Below, in pieces: positions 28,191 to 37,872 of a DNA stretch of 64,000 nt. Position 1 is the first letter of the stretch, and each line of letters starts with the position of its first letter. The notes under the pieces were generated by a model, which saw nothing but the letters and a program-made list of their open reading frames with translations, did no database searches and was not told where the DNA came from. This DNA comes from Mycolicibacterium sphagni. GTDB lineage: Bacteria > Actinomycetota > Actinomycetes > Mycobacteriales > Mycobacteriaceae. Both the position numbers and the translations under genes were made by a program. The DNA is taken from assembly GCF_002250655.1 (NCBI RefSeq), contig NZ_NOZR01000010.1, positions 124,001-188,000 of the forward strand, given 5' to 3'.

Positions 28191-31100
28191 ATGGCCCTGC
28201 ACTTGCATCGCGCCGAGCGCACCGACCTGCTCGCTGACGGTCTCGGCGCGCTGTTGGTCAACCCGCAATCCGACCCGTTCGCCGCCGAACTCGTCGTCGT
28301 GCCGGCTCGCGGGGTCGAACGCTGGCTGAGCCAGCGGCTCTCCCACGTTCTCGGCAGCACAGGAGGCGGCGGGGTCTGCGCGGGCGTCTCGTTCCGGTCC
28401 CCGGCGTCGCTCATCGCCGAGATCGCCGGCACCGGCGAGGACGACCCGTGGGCGGCCGACGCGATGGCCTGGCCGCTGCTCGACGTCATCGACGCCAGCG
28501 TTGACGAACCTTGGTGCCGCACCCTGGCCACTCACCTCGGGCACTTCGTGGCCGGCGAGGAAAAGGAGCTGCGCCAGGGCAGGCGTTATGCGGTCGCCCG
28601 CCGGCTGGCCGGGCTGTTCGCCTCCTACGCCCGCCAGCGTCCGCAGCTGCTGGCCGACTGGCTGGCCGGCGACAGCGCCGGCCTGGACGCCGACCTGCAG
28701 TGGCAGCCGCACCTGTGGCGTGCTCTGGTCGACACGATGGCCCTCGATCCGCCGCACATCCGTCATGCGAAAACCCTTGCGCAACTGCGTGAGTCGGGCA
28801 CAGGCCTGCCGGCCCGGTTGTCACTGTTCGGGCACACCCGGCTGCCGGGCACCGATATCGAGCTGATCAGCGCGCTGGCCGAACACCATGACGTGCACCT
28901 GTGGCTGCCGCACCCCAGCGCCGCGCTGTGGACCGCGCTGGGTGAGCTGCACGGCACGATCGACCGTCGCGATGACACCAGTCATCGGCTCGCCGCCCAC
29001 CCGCTGCTGGCCACCCTCGGACGCGACCTGCGCGAGCTGCAACGAAGCCTGCCTGCTGACGTCGCCACTGACGAATTCCTGCGCGGTGGCCCGCCACCGG
29101 ACACCCTGCTGGGCTGGCTGCAGTCCGATATTGCCGCCAATGCCGTTCGGCCACAAGGCCGTTCACACACACCCGGCGACCGTTCCGTGCAGGTGCACAG
29201 CTGCCACGGACCTGCCCGCCAGGTCGATGTCCTGCGTGAGGTCCTGCTGGGCCTGCTCGCCGAGGACCGCACCCTGGAACCCCGCGACATCCTGGTGATG
29301 TGCCCTGATATCGACACCTACGCGCCGCTGATCGTCGCGGATTTCGGGCTGGGCGACGTCGTCCCCGGTGCCCACCCGGCCCATCAGCTGCGGGTGCGGC
29401 TGGCCGACCGCGCGCTGATCCAGACCAACCCGCTGCTCGGGGTGGCCGCCAAACTTCTGACTCTGGCCGGCAGCCGGGTGACCGCCACCGAGGTCCTGGA
29501 CTTCGCGCACCTCGAACCGGTGCGCGCGCGTTTCGCGTTCAGCGACGACGACCTCGAGACAATCACCCGCTGGGTGCAGCAGGCCAACATCCGGTGGGGT
29601 TTCGACCAGGAGCACCGCGCGCCGTTCGGCATCCCGTTCATCCAGAACACTTGGCGCTTCGGGCTCGACCGGGTGCTGGCCGGGGTCGCCATGTCGGACG
29701 ACTCGAAGGATTGGCTCGGCGTCACGCTGCCGCTGGACGACGTTGGCAGCAACAGCGTCGAACTGGCCGGCCGGCTTGCCGAGTACGTCGCGCGACTGCA
29801 GCGCACCGTCGAATCCCTCAGCGGGGTCCGGCCGTTGGCGGACTGGCTGGGCGCACTGCAGGACGGTGTCGGGCAGCTGACGCTGACCACCGGGGACGAC
29901 GCGTGGCAGACCAGCCAGTTGCAGCGCGAGTTCGGTGACGTGCTGACGACGGTAGGAGCGCGCGCGGCTATCGGTATGCGGCTACCCGATATCACCGCGC
30001 TGTTGGGCCGCCATCTCGCGGGGCGGCCGACAAGGGCCAACTTCCGCACCGGCACCCTGACGGTGTGCACCATGGTCCCGATGCGGTCGGTGCCCCACCG
30101 GGTGGTCTGCCTTGTCGGCCTCGACGACACGGTGTTCCCGCGCATCGGAGTGGTCGACGGTGACGATGCACTGGCCCGCGACCCGATGACCGGCGAGCGT
30201 GACGTCCGCTCCGAAGATCGTCAGCTGCTGCTCGACGCGATCTGCGCAGCCACCGACAAGCTTGTCATCACCTACACCGGCGCTAACGAGTATTCCGGGC
30301 ACCCCCGCCCACCCGCGGTGCCGTTGGCCGAGCTGCTCGACGCCCTGGACCGGACCACCGAAGTGCCGGTCCGCGAACACATTCGAGTCAAGCACCCGTT
30401 GCAGCCCTTCGACGTTCGCAACGTCACCCCAGGCGCGCTCGGGGTACCGGGCGAGCCGTTCACATTCGACTCCAGCGTGCTGGCGGCGGCGTCGATCACC
30501 GGGGGCCAACGACCCGAGCAGCCCGACCTGCTGGCCCGGCCGTTGCCCGCGCCTGCCCCTGACGACGTGACGCTCGCCGATCTGCAGAAGTTCTTCGCCA
30601 ACCCGGTGAAGGGATTCTTCACCGCCCTCGACGTGACGTTGCCCTGGGAGGTCGAAGGCATCGAGGACGCCATGCCGGTCGAGATCGACAACCTACAGCA
30701 GTGGACGGTCGGCCAGCGGCTGCTCACCGACATGCTGGCGGGCATGGACCCTGAGCGGGCCGGACAGGCGGAATGGCGCCGGGGAGCGTTGCCGCCTGGC
30801 CGGCTGGGTTGGCGAACCTCGGTCGAACTACGCGACCAGGCAACCGAACTGGCCAGGGCGGCGCTGGTTCGTCGGACCGGCACGCCGCAGTCCTACGACG
30901 TTGACGTCGACCTCGGCGGAGGTCGCCGGCTGACCGGCACCGTCCCCGAGGTGTTCGGCAAGCGGCTGCTGGAGGTGACGTTCTCCAAGCTCGACGCCCC
31001 GCATCTGCTGCGCGCCTGGATCCCTATGCTGGCACTGTCGGCTGCCCTTCCCGGCCAGTGGTCGGCGGTGTGCATCGGCAGGCAGCGACGCCGGACGGGC

Positions 31101-31454
31101 GTGGCTGAACGCGCGCTGGGGTCACCACAGGAGGATCCGGTGGGAATCCTGCGTGACCTGGTGGCGATCTACGACGCCGGACGGCGGGAGCCGATTCCGT
31201 TGCCCATCAAGACGTCACATGCCTGGGCGGTGGCGCGGATCAGCGGCCAGGACGCGAGAAGTGAAGCCTCCTCCACCTGGCGCTACGAGCGTGACGACCC
31301 CGCCATCGAGCGCGTCTGGGGCCGTGAACCGGCTTTGGATTTGCTCCTGACACCGGTGCGGCCCGGCGAAGAGGCCGACGGCGAGACCACGCGACTGGGT
31401 GCCTACGCCTCGCGGCTGTGGGCGCCGCTGCTGCGCGCCGAGGATGGCGCCTGA
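28191..31454 (+). CDS. recC: Exodeoxyribonuclease V gamma subunit
   Basis: A 1087-residue RecC, the scaffold and Chi-recognition subunit of RecBCD. It opens MALHLHRAERTDLLADGLGALL and contains the family segments FAAELVVVPARGVERWLSQRLSHVLG and VHSCHGPARQVDVLREVLLGLLAEDRTLEPRDILVMCPDIDTYAPLI. As expected it lacks Walker motifs. Its TGA overlaps the recB ATG (TGATG), so recC-recB-recD are translated in series. In M. tuberculosis the order is the same (Rv0631c-Rv0629c). Confidence 0.95.
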   Translation: MALHLHRAERTDLLADGLGALLVNPQSDPFAAELVVVPARGVERWLSQRLSHVLGSTGGGGVCAGVSFRSPASLIAEIAGTGEDDPWAADAMAWPLLDVIDASVDEPWCRTLATHLGHFVAGEEKELRQGRRYAVARRLAGLFASYARQRPQLLADWLAGDSAGLDADLQWQPHLWRALVDTMALDPPHIRHAKTLAQLRESGTGLPARLSLFGHTRLPGTDIELISALAEHHDVHLWLPHPSAALWTALGELHGTIDRRDDTSHRLAAHPLLATLGRDLRELQRSLPADVATDEFLRGGPPPDTLLGWLQSDIAANAVRPQGRSHTPGDRSVQVHSCHGPARQVDVLREVLLGLLAEDRTLEPRDILVMCPDIDTYAPLIVADFGLGDVVPGAHPAHQLRVRLADRALIQTNPLLGVAAKLLTLAGSRVTATEVLDFAHLEPVRARFAFSDDDLETITRWVQQANIRWGFDQEHRAPFGIPFIQNTWRFGLDRVLAGVAMSDDSKDWLGVTLPLDDVGSNSVELAGRLAEYVARLQRTVESLSGVRPLADWLGALQDGVGQLTLTTGDDAWQTSQLQREFGDVLTTVGARAAIGMRLPDITALLGRHLAGRPTRANFRTGTLTVCTMVPMRSVPHRVVCLVGLDDTVFPRIGVVDGDDALARDPMTGERDVRSEDRQLLLDAICAATDKLVITYTGANEYSGHPRPPAVPLAELLDALDRTTEVPVREHIRVKHPLQPFDVRNVTPGALGVPGEPFTFDSSVLAAASITGGQRPEQPDLLARPLPAPAPDDVTLADLQKFFANPVKGFFTALDVTLPWEVEGIEDAMPVEIDNLQQWTVGQRLLTDMLAGMDPERAGQAEWRRGALPPGRLGWRTSVELRDQATELARAALVRRTGTPQSYDVDVDLGGGRRLTGTVPEVFGKRLLEVTFSKLDAPHLLRAWIPMLALSAALPGQWSAVCIGRQRRRTGVAERALGSPQEDPVGILRDLVAIYDAGRREPIPLPIKTSHAWAVARISGQDARSEASSTWRYERDDPAIERVWGREPALDLLLTPVRPGEEADGETTRLGAYASRLWAPLLRAEDGA

Positions 31455-34400
31455 TGCACGAGTTCGACCTGTTGGGACCTCTTCCAGCCGACGGCTCCAC
31501 GACGGTGCTGGAGGCCAGTGCCGGCACCGGTAAGACATTCACGCTGGCTGGGCTGGTGACCCGCTATGTCGCCGAAGGCCGGGCGAGCCTGGACCAGATG
31601 CTGCTGATCACCTTCAGTCGAGCGGCCACCCAGGAGCTGCGCGAGCGGGTGCGCCACGCACTGCAGGACGCGTTGCGGGCGTTCGACGACCCAAACCTGG
31701 CTCAGGGCAACGCCGTCTCCGCCGCGCTGATCGTCGGCGAGCTGGACGAAGTGACTGAACGCAGGCGACGGCTGCGCGACGCCTTGGCCGGGTTCGACGC
31801 CGCCACGATCGCCACCACTCACCAGTTCTGCCATCTGGTTCTGAAATCCCTTGGTGTTGCCGGTGATACCGATTCTCACGTGACGCTGGCCGATAGCCTG
31901 GACGACTTGGTCGCCGAGGTCGTCGACGACCTGTACCTGCGGCATTTCGGGCAAGAGCGAGAGCGACCGCCGATCACGCGCGGCGAAGCGCTCAAGCTGG
32001 CTCGTGAGGTCGTCGCCAACCCTGGAACCGAGCTCCGGCCGGCCGGTCCGCCCCCGGGTTCGCTGCCCGCGGTGCGGGTCGGATTCGCCAACGACGTTCT
32101 GGCCGAACTGGATCGGCGCAAGCGCCGCCGTGGCATCCTGAGCTACGACGATCTACTCAGCCGGCTGGCCGACGCCTTGGACACAGCAGAGTCACCCGCC
32201 GCCGAACGGATGCGGCAGCGATGGTCGGTGGTGATGGTCGACGAGTTCCAGGACACCGACCCGGTGCAGTGGCAAGTCATCGAGCGGGCGTTCGGCGGCT
32301 TCTCGACACTGATCCTCATCGGTGACCCCAAGCAGGCGATCTACGCGTTTCGCGGCGGGGACATCTTCACCTACCTGCATGCCGCCAAGACCGCGGGCCA
32401 GCGGCGCACCCTTGGCGTCAATTGGCGCAGCGACTCGGCGTTGGTGGACCGCCTGCAAGTTGTGCTCGGCGGCGCCGAACTCGGCGACCCGGATATCAAG
32501 GTCCTCGACGTCGAGGCTCATCACCGCGGGCACCGGCTGTCCGCAGCGCCGTACAACGAGCCGTTCCGGTTACGGGTGGTCAGCCGAGAGGCGTTCGGGC
32601 AGCGCGGAACCCGGACGATCCGGATGGACACGCTGCGCCGGCATATCGCGGCCGACCTGGCCGCCGACGTCGCCGCGCTACTGGCCAGTCAGGCAACCTT
32701 CGACGGGGCACCGTTGCAGGCCCACCAGATCGCCGTCATCACCGAAAGCCATGCCGACGCCCGCGCCTGCTTCGACGCGCTGGTGACGGCCGGGGTGCCC
32801 GCCGTCTACACCGGCGATACCGATGTGCTCAAGTCGCAGGCCGCCGATGACTGGCTGAGCCTGCTGGAAGCGTTCGATCAGCTGCACCGTCCCGGGCTGG
32901 TGCGGGCAGCGGCCACCACGATGTTCTTCGGGATGACCGCCGAAGACCTCGCCGACGGCGGCGACGAGCTGACCGACCGGATCGCGGACACGTTGCGGCA
33001 GTGGGCCGACCACGCGCGCGAAGCCGGTGTGGCGGCGGTCTTCGAGGCCGCGCAGCTGGCCGGCATGGGCAAGCGCGTGCTGTCGTGGGCCGGTGGCGAA
33101 CGAAATATGACCGACCTGGCGCACGTCACCCAGCTTCTGCACGATGTCGCCCACCGGGAACGCTTCAGCCTCACCGCATTACGCGACTGGCTGCGCACCC
33201 AGCGCGACGAACGCAGCGGCGCCCCCGAACGCAACCGCCGGCTGGACAGCGACGCGGCGGCGGTGCAGATTATGACGGTGTGGGTCAGCAAGGGCCTGCA
33301 GTTCCCGGTCGTCTACCTGCCCTTCACCTTCAATCGCTATGTGCGCAGCGAAGATCTGGTCCGCTTCCACGTCGGGGACAGCCGGTGCCTGCACGTCGGC
33401 GGCGAGCAAAGCACCGAGCTGGTGACCGCACAGAGCCTGGGCCGCCGCGAAGCCGCGGGGGAGGAGACTCGCCTGACCTATGTCGCGATGACGCGGGCCC
33501 AATCCCAGGTGGTGGCCTGGTGGGCGCCGTCGTGGGACGAACCCAATGGGGGGTTATCGCGGCTGCTGCGGGGCCGCCGTCCCGGCCAGGCCGTCGTTCC
33601 GGATCGCTGTGATCCCGAACGGGTCGACGACGCCGACGCGGTGGCGCTGTTGCGGGAATGGGAAGCGGCGGGCGGGCCTGTGCTGGAAGAATCGATCATC
33701 GCGCCGCCGGCCGAGCTGGCCGGCCCGCAGACGCGGGATCACCTCGGGGTCAGGCACTTTCACCGTGGTATCGACACCACCTGGCGCCGGACCTCGTATT
33801 CGGGGTTGATCCGTGCCGCTGAGTCACCGGGTGTGGGCAGTGAACCCGAGGTGGTGCAGCTCGACGACGAGGTCGCTGACATCGCGGTGAGCGCACCATC
33901 GGTGGGGCCGGATTCGCCATCGCCGATGGCGAACCTGCCGACCGGAGCCAAGTTCGGCACGCTGGTGCACGCGGTGCTGGAGACCGCCGACCCGCTGGCG
34001 GGTGACCTCGCCGGGGAACTACAGACCCAGGTTGAAAGGCACGCGGTGTGGTGGCCGGTGGATGTTCCCGCCGCCGAGCTGGCCGCGGCGCTGGTGCCGA
34101 TGCACGACACACCGCTGGGCCCGCTGGCCGACGGGCTCACCCTGCGCCAGATCGGGCTACCAGACAGGTTGTGCGAGATGGACTTCGAGTTCCCGCTGGC
34201 CGGTGGTGAGCTGCCTTCGGCTGGGCCGGAGGTTCGCCTCGCGGACGTCGGCCGGCTGTTACGTGAGCATCTCCCGGCCGACGACCCACTCGCGCCGTAC
34301 GTCGACCGGCTGACCGGCGGCGCGCTGGGTAGCCAGACCCTGCGCGGCTATCTGTCCGGATCGCTGGACGTGGTGCTGCGGATACCCGACGGCACGGGGC

Positions 34401-34753
34401 ATCGCTACCTGGTGGTCGACTACAAGACCAATTGGCTCGGTGACGGCGACCGCCCGCTGTCGGCCGCCGACTACGACCGGGCCAGAATGGCCGAGGCGAT
34501 GCTGCATTCGGACTATCCTTTGCAGGCGTTGCTGTACAGCGTTGTGCTGCACCGGTTCCTGCGCTGGCGTCAGTCCGGCTACGACCCGGAGCGGCACCTG
34601 GGCGGGGTGCTGTATCTGTTCGTTCGCGGTATGTGCGGTCCGGACACCCCGACGGTCGGAGGGCATCCCGCAGGAGTCTTCAGCTGGCGCCCGCCCGCGG
34701 TCCTGGTGGTGGCGGTGTCGGACCTGCTCGACGGCCGGCAGGTGGCGGCGTGA
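31454..34753 (+). CDS. recB: Exodeoxyribonuclease V beta subunit
   Basis: A 1099-residue UvrD-like helicase plus nuclease. Walker A is ASAGTGKTFTLAGL (residues 21-34), Walker B is VMVDEFQDTDPVQW, motif III FRGGDIFTYL and motif VI GEETRLTYVAMTRAQSQ. The C-terminal nuclease domain shows its metal-binding YLVVDYKTNWLG motif, so the nuclease is likely active. ATG 31454 was chosen over the frame opening at 31418, which lies within recC. Mycobacterial RecBCD works in single-strand annealing rather than in main end resection, which AdnAB does (established in M. smegmatis). Confidence 0.95.
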   Translation: MHEFDLLGPLPADGSTTVLEASAGTGKTFTLAGLVTRYVAEGRASLDQMLLITFSRAATQELRERVRHALQDALRAFDDPNLAQGNAVSAALIVGELDEVTERRRRLRDALAGFDAATIATTHQFCHLVLKSLGVAGDTDSHVTLADSLDDLVAEVVDDLYLRHFGQERERPPITRGEALKLAREVVANPGTELRPAGPPPGSLPAVRVGFANDVLAELDRRKRRRGILSYDDLLSRLADALDTAESPAAERMRQRWSVVMVDEFQDTDPVQWQVIERAFGGFSTLILIGDPKQAIYAFRGGDIFTYLHAAKTAGQRRTLGVNWRSDSALVDRLQVVLGGAELGDPDIKVLDVEAHHRGHRLSAAPYNEPFRLRVVSREAFGQRGTRTIRMDTLRRHIAADLAADVAALLASQATFDGAPLQAHQIAVITESHADARACFDALVTAGVPAVYTGDTDVLKSQAADDWLSLLEAFDQLHRPGLVRAAATTMFFGMTAEDLADGGDELTDRIADTLRQWADHAREAGVAAVFEAAQLAGMGKRVLSWAGGERNMTDLAHVTQLLHDVAHRERFSLTALRDWLRTQRDERSGAPERNRRLDSDAAAVQIMTVWVSKGLQFPVVYLPFTFNRYVRSEDLVRFHVGDSRCLHVGGEQSTELVTAQSLGRREAAGEETRLTYVAMTRAQSQVVAWWAPSWDEPNGGLSRLLRGRRPGQAVVPDRCDPERVDDADAVALLREWEAAGGPVLEESIIAPPAELAGPQTRDHLGVRHFHRGIDTTWRRTSYSGLIRAAESPGVGSEPEVVQLDDEVADIAVSAPSVGPDSPSPMANLPTGAKFGTLVHAVLETADPLAGDLAGELQTQVERHAVWWPVDVPAAELAAALVPMHDTPLGPLADGLTLRQIGLPDRLCEMDFEFPLAGGELPSAGPEVRLADVGRLLREHLPADDPLAPYVDRLTGGALGSQTLRGYLSGSLDVVLRIPDGTGHRYLVVDYKTNWLGDGDRPLSAADYDRARMAEAMLHSDYPLQALLYSVVLHRFLRWRQSGYDPERHLGGVLYLFVRGMCGPDTPTVGGHPAGVFSWRPPAVLVVAVSDLLDGRQVAA

Positions 34754-36483
34754 CCGTCGAATTGACCGATCCCGCGGACTGGCGGTGCAGCGCGGAAGCC
34801 ACCGGCCTGCTGCGGATCTTCAACGACGCAGGCGCCATCGAGGCCGCCGATGTTCTTGTCGCCCAACGATTGACGGTATTGGGTAACGAGGCCGACGAAC
34901 GAGTCGCCTTGGCGATCGCATTCGTGGTGCGCGCGGTGCGGGGCGGGTCGGTGTGTGTGGAACTAGCGTCGGTGCCCGCCCAAGTCGAGATCCACGACTT
35001 GCCGTGGCCGGAACCGGGGGAGTGGCTGGCCGCCGTCGCGTCCAGCCCGCTGCTGAGCTCGCCGGCAGTCTTGCACCTCGATGAGGATCTGCTGTACTTC
35101 GACCGGTACTGGCTCGAGGAACGTCAGGTCGCCACCGATGTGCTGGCGTTGGCCGCCGTCCGCGCGCACGGCGAACTGCCCGATATCGCAAGGCTTTTCC
35201 CGAAAGGTTTCGAGGAGCAGCGTGCGGCCGCCGAGATCGCGCTGTCGCGGGGCCTGACGGTGCTGACCGGCGGGCCCGGCACCGGCAAGACCACCACCGT
35301 CGCGCGACTGCTGGCGTTGTTGGCCGAGCAGGCCCACTTCGACGGTAAACCCCCGCTGCGTATCGCGCTGGCGGCACCGACCGGAAAGGCCGCCGCCCGG
35401 CTGCAGGAGGCCGTTCAACTCGTGGTCAACGGACTGGATCCGGTTGACCGTGACCGACTTCAGGGATTGCGTGCCACCACGCTGCACCGGCTGCTGGGGC
35501 CGCTGCCCCGGACGTCGGCGCGGTTCCGGCATCACCGCGGGAACCGGCTGCCGCACGACGTGATCGTCGTCGACGAGACGTCGATGGTGTCGCTGACGAT
35601 GATGGCCCGGCTGGTCGAGGCGGTCCGTCCGGATTCGCGGCTGCTGCTGGTAGGTGACCCCGACCAGCTGGCGTCGGTGGATGCCGGTGCGGTACTGGCT
35701 GATGTGGTCGAGGGGCTCAGCGCGCGCGGTGACACCCCGGTGGCCACACTCCTTCGGGCGCACCGGTTCGGTCCCTCGATCGGCGCGCTGGCGGGGGCGA
35801 TCCGGGCCGGGGACGCCAACCGCGCGATCGACGTGCTCAACGCCGGTGGCGAGCACATCGAGTGGGTAGACACCGAAGAACCGGCCGACGCTCTGCGCAC
35901 TATCCTGGTGCCGCATGCGCTTCGCCTGCGGGAGGCTGCGGTGCTCGGCAACGGGCCGGCCGCGCTGGCCACTCTGGAGGAGCACCGGCTGCTGTGCGCG
36001 CACCGGCGCGGCCCACACGGGGTGGCCTTCTGGAACCACCAGGTCGAACGATGGCTGGCTGAGGAAACCGATTCCCCACAGTGGGCATCGTGGTACGCGG
36101 GGCGGCCGGTGCTGGTCACCGCCAACGACTACGGGCTGCGGCTGTACAACGGGGACGTCGGGGTCACCGTGCTGCGTGACGGGGTCCTGCGGGCGGTGAT
36201 GGCCGGTGCGGAGGGCTCGGTGGAACTCGCGACCAACCGGCTGGCCGATGTCGACACCATGCACGCGATGACCATTCACAAGAGCCAGGGCAGTCAGGCC
36301 AGTGAAGTGACCGTGCTTCTGCCGCCGACAGATTCGCGGCTACTGAGCCGTGAGCTGCTGTACACCGCGGTCACCCGGGCCGAGAACAAGGTGCGGGTGG
36401 TCGGCTCGGCCGAGCAGCTGCGCGCCGCGATCGCGCGCCGGGCTGCGCGGGCCTCGGGGCTCAGCCGCCGCCTGCAGGACTGA
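34750..36483 (+). CDS. recD: Exodeoxyribonuclease V alpha subunit
   Basis: A 577-residue SF1B helicase, the 5'-3' motor of RecBCD. Walker A is LTGGPGTGKTTTVARLL (about 172-188), Walker B VIVVDETSMVSL, motif III LLLVGDPDQLASVDAGAVL and the C-terminal MHAMTIHKSQGSQASEV with AVTRAENKV. The N-terminal domain that docks to RecC is present. GTG 34750 overlaps the recB stop by four bases (GTGA); no alternative start fits as well. It converges with the sigma factor gene after 13 bases. Confidence 0.95.
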   Translation: MTVELTDPADWRCSAEATGLLRIFNDAGAIEAADVLVAQRLTVLGNEADERVALAIAFVVRAVRGGSVCVELASVPAQVEIHDLPWPEPGEWLAAVASSPLLSSPAVLHLDEDLLYFDRYWLEERQVATDVLALAAVRAHGELPDIARLFPKGFEEQRAAAEIALSRGLTVLTGGPGTGKTTTVARLLALLAEQAHFDGKPPLRIALAAPTGKAAARLQEAVQLVVNGLDPVDRDRLQGLRATTLHRLLGPLPRTSARFRHHRGNRLPHDVIVVDETSMVSLTMMARLVEAVRPDSRLLLVGDPDQLASVDAGAVLADVVEGLSARGDTPVATLLRAHRFGPSIGALAGAIRAGDANRAIDVLNAGGEHIEWVDTEEPADALRTILVPHALRLREAAVLGNGPAALATLEEHRLLCAHRRGPHGVAFWNHQVERWLAEETDSPQWASWYAGRPVLVTANDYGLRLYNGDVGVTVLRDGVLRAVMAGAEGSVELATNRLADVDTMHAMTIHKSQGSQASEVTVLLPPTDSRLLSRELLYTAVTRAENKVRVVGSAEQLRAAIARRAARASGLSRRLQD

Positions 36484-36496
36484 CACCCGGCGATTA

Positions 36497-37351
36497 CTAG
36501 GGCCGCGCCGAGGGGTCGGCGGTGGCTTCGATTTTGGTGACCAGGCGGTCGCGGATGGTCAGCACGACAACGGCGAAAAGCCGCCGCTGGCTGAACGCCA
36601 GCGCGACCGGCCGCCCGACCGGACCGCTGACGAGGGTGGCTCCAGTGAGGTAGCGCAGCAGGTTGGTGCCGACGGCCTCGCGACCGTGGTTGACCTGCGG
36701 CGGCGGCGCGGGTTCGGCGAGGATCGTGCCGACGCCCCACACGTCGGGGGCCAGCACCTCGGTGAGCGCGGCCAGGTCGCCTCCTGCGCAGGCAGCGATG
36801 AATCGTTCGGTGACGAGCTGGTGTTCGTCATGGTCGACCTCGGCGGTGACGGGCGCGGCGGCGTGGACCTTCATGCGCGCGCGGCGAGCCAGTTGGCGGC
36901 ATGTCGCGGGTGGGCGCCCGACGGTCGCGGCGATCTCGTCGAACGGCACCCGGAAGACATCGTGCAGCACAAACGCCACCCGCTCGGGCGCGGTGAGCCG
37001 GCCCAGCACCTCGAACAACGCGTCGTGCACCTCGTCGTCGAGGGTGACCCGCTCGCCCGGATCGAGCGAGGGACTGTGATGCAGTGGCGCCCGGCGTTCC
37101 ATGACCTCGGGCTCGGCCGTGCTGACCCGTCGATGCCGGACCGAGCGCACCTGATCCAAACACAGTCTGCTGCTGACCACGGTGAGCCAGCCGCGCGGAT
37201 CGTCGATCTGGTCGATCTCGGCCTGTGACAGTCGTAGAAAAGCCTCCTGCACAATGTCTTCCGCGTCCCCGATATCACCGACCATCTGGTAGGCCAGGTT
37301 GATCAGATACGGGCGGTGGGCAGCCAGCAGGCCGGCGATCGGATCGCTCAT
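36497..37351 (-). CDS. sigI: ECF sigma factor with SnoaL-like tail, SigI-like
   Basis: A 284-residue extracytoplasmic-function sigma factor. Region 2 is LINLAYQMVGDIGDAEDIVQEAFLRL, region 4 is LTAPERVAFVLHDVFRVPFDEIAATVGRPPATCRQLARRARMKV. About 110 residues follow with a SnoaL-like fold (LVTERFIAACAGGDLAALTEVLAPDVW). This tail takes the place of an anti-sigma factor in ECF41/ECF56-type sigmas. It is close in plan and length to M. tuberculosis SigI (Rv1189). ATG 37351 was preferred to the in-frame start at 37378. The divergent Ddn-type gene has an ECF41-like promoter and is the probable target. Confidence 0.85.
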   Translation of the reverse strand: MSDPIAGLLAAHRPYLINLAYQMVGDIGDAEDIVQEAFLRLSQAEIDQIDDPRGWLTVVSSRLCLDQVRSVRHRRVSTAEPEVMERRAPLHHSPSLDPGERVTLDDEVHDALFEVLGRLTAPERVAFVLHDVFRVPFDEIAATVGRPPATCRQLARRARMKVHAAAPVTAEVDHDEHQLVTERFIAACAGGDLAALTEVLAPDVWGVGTILAEPAPPPQVNHGREAVGTNLLRYLTGATLVSGPVGRPVALAFSQRRLFAVVVLTIRDRLVTKIEATADPSARP

Positions 37352-37389
37352 GTCATAGACGACGAATCGGCATGGCAAAAAGTTACCGC

Positions 37390-37416
37390 TGTCACGTTCC
37401 AGGGCGCTATCGCGTC
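37390..37416 (+). promoter_or_regulatory. Candidate ECF sigma promoter for the Ddn-type gene
   Basis: TGTCACG (37390-37396), 16 bases, then CGTC (37413-37416). This is one base off the ECF41 promoter pattern TGTCACA / CGTC as I recall it. The -10 element ends nine bases before ATG 37426, so the mRNA would be nearly leaderless. Confidence 0.5.
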
Positions 37417-37425
37417 CTTATTGGT

Positions 37426-37872
37426 ATGACCAACCCACGCCCGCCGCGGTGGCTCAAGCCGATGAACCGACTGATGATGGCCGTACAGAAGCTGGGCATA
37501 CCGACCGGACCGGCTTACGTGCTCACTGTGCCCGGCCGCAAATCCGGTAAGCCGCGGCGAACCCCGATGACGCCGTTCGAGTACCACGGCGGTCTGTATA
37601 CCGTCGCGGGATATCCCGGGGCAGACTGGGCGCGCAACGCCCGCGCCGCCGGGGCCGGAACGTTGAGCCGCGGCAGTCGTTCTCGCGAGGTGGCGATCGT
37701 CGAGCTCGGTGCCGAGGAAGCCAAACCGGTGCTGCGGGCCTTCCCGGGCTCGGTGCCCGTGGGCGTCGCCTTCGCCAAACGTTCAGGTCTGGTGCAGCAC
37801 GGCACACCCGACGAATTCGAGGCGCTGGCAGGCACACTCGCGGTGTTCAGGTTCGACGAACTACCGCACTAA
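37426..37872 (+). CDS. Ddn-family (DUF385) F420-dependent nitroreductase-like protein
   Basis: A 148-residue split-barrel protein of the deazaflavin-dependent nitroreductase family. The typical YVLTVPGRKSGKPRRTPMTPFEYHGGLYTVAGYPGADWARNARAAGAGTL is present, with the basic GRKSGKPR loop that binds the F420 tail. Such proteins reduce quinones or other electrophiles with F420H2. ATG 37426 follows the candidate sigma promoter and fits the family start. Divergent from sigI and convergent with the ABC permease, overlapping its stop by 12 bases. Substrate unknown. Confidence 0.87.
   Translation: MTNPRPPRWLKPMNRLMMAVQKLGIPTGPAYVLTVPGRKSGKPRRTPMTPFEYHGGLYTVAGYPGADWARNARAAGAGTLSRGSRSREVAIVELGAEEAKPVLRAFPGSVPVGVAFAKRSGLVQHGTPDEFEALAGTLAVFRFDELPH

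Noticed and set aside
34963..36279. 438-residue minus-strand frame opposite recD
   Set aside because: Antisense to recD, which shows all helicase motifs.
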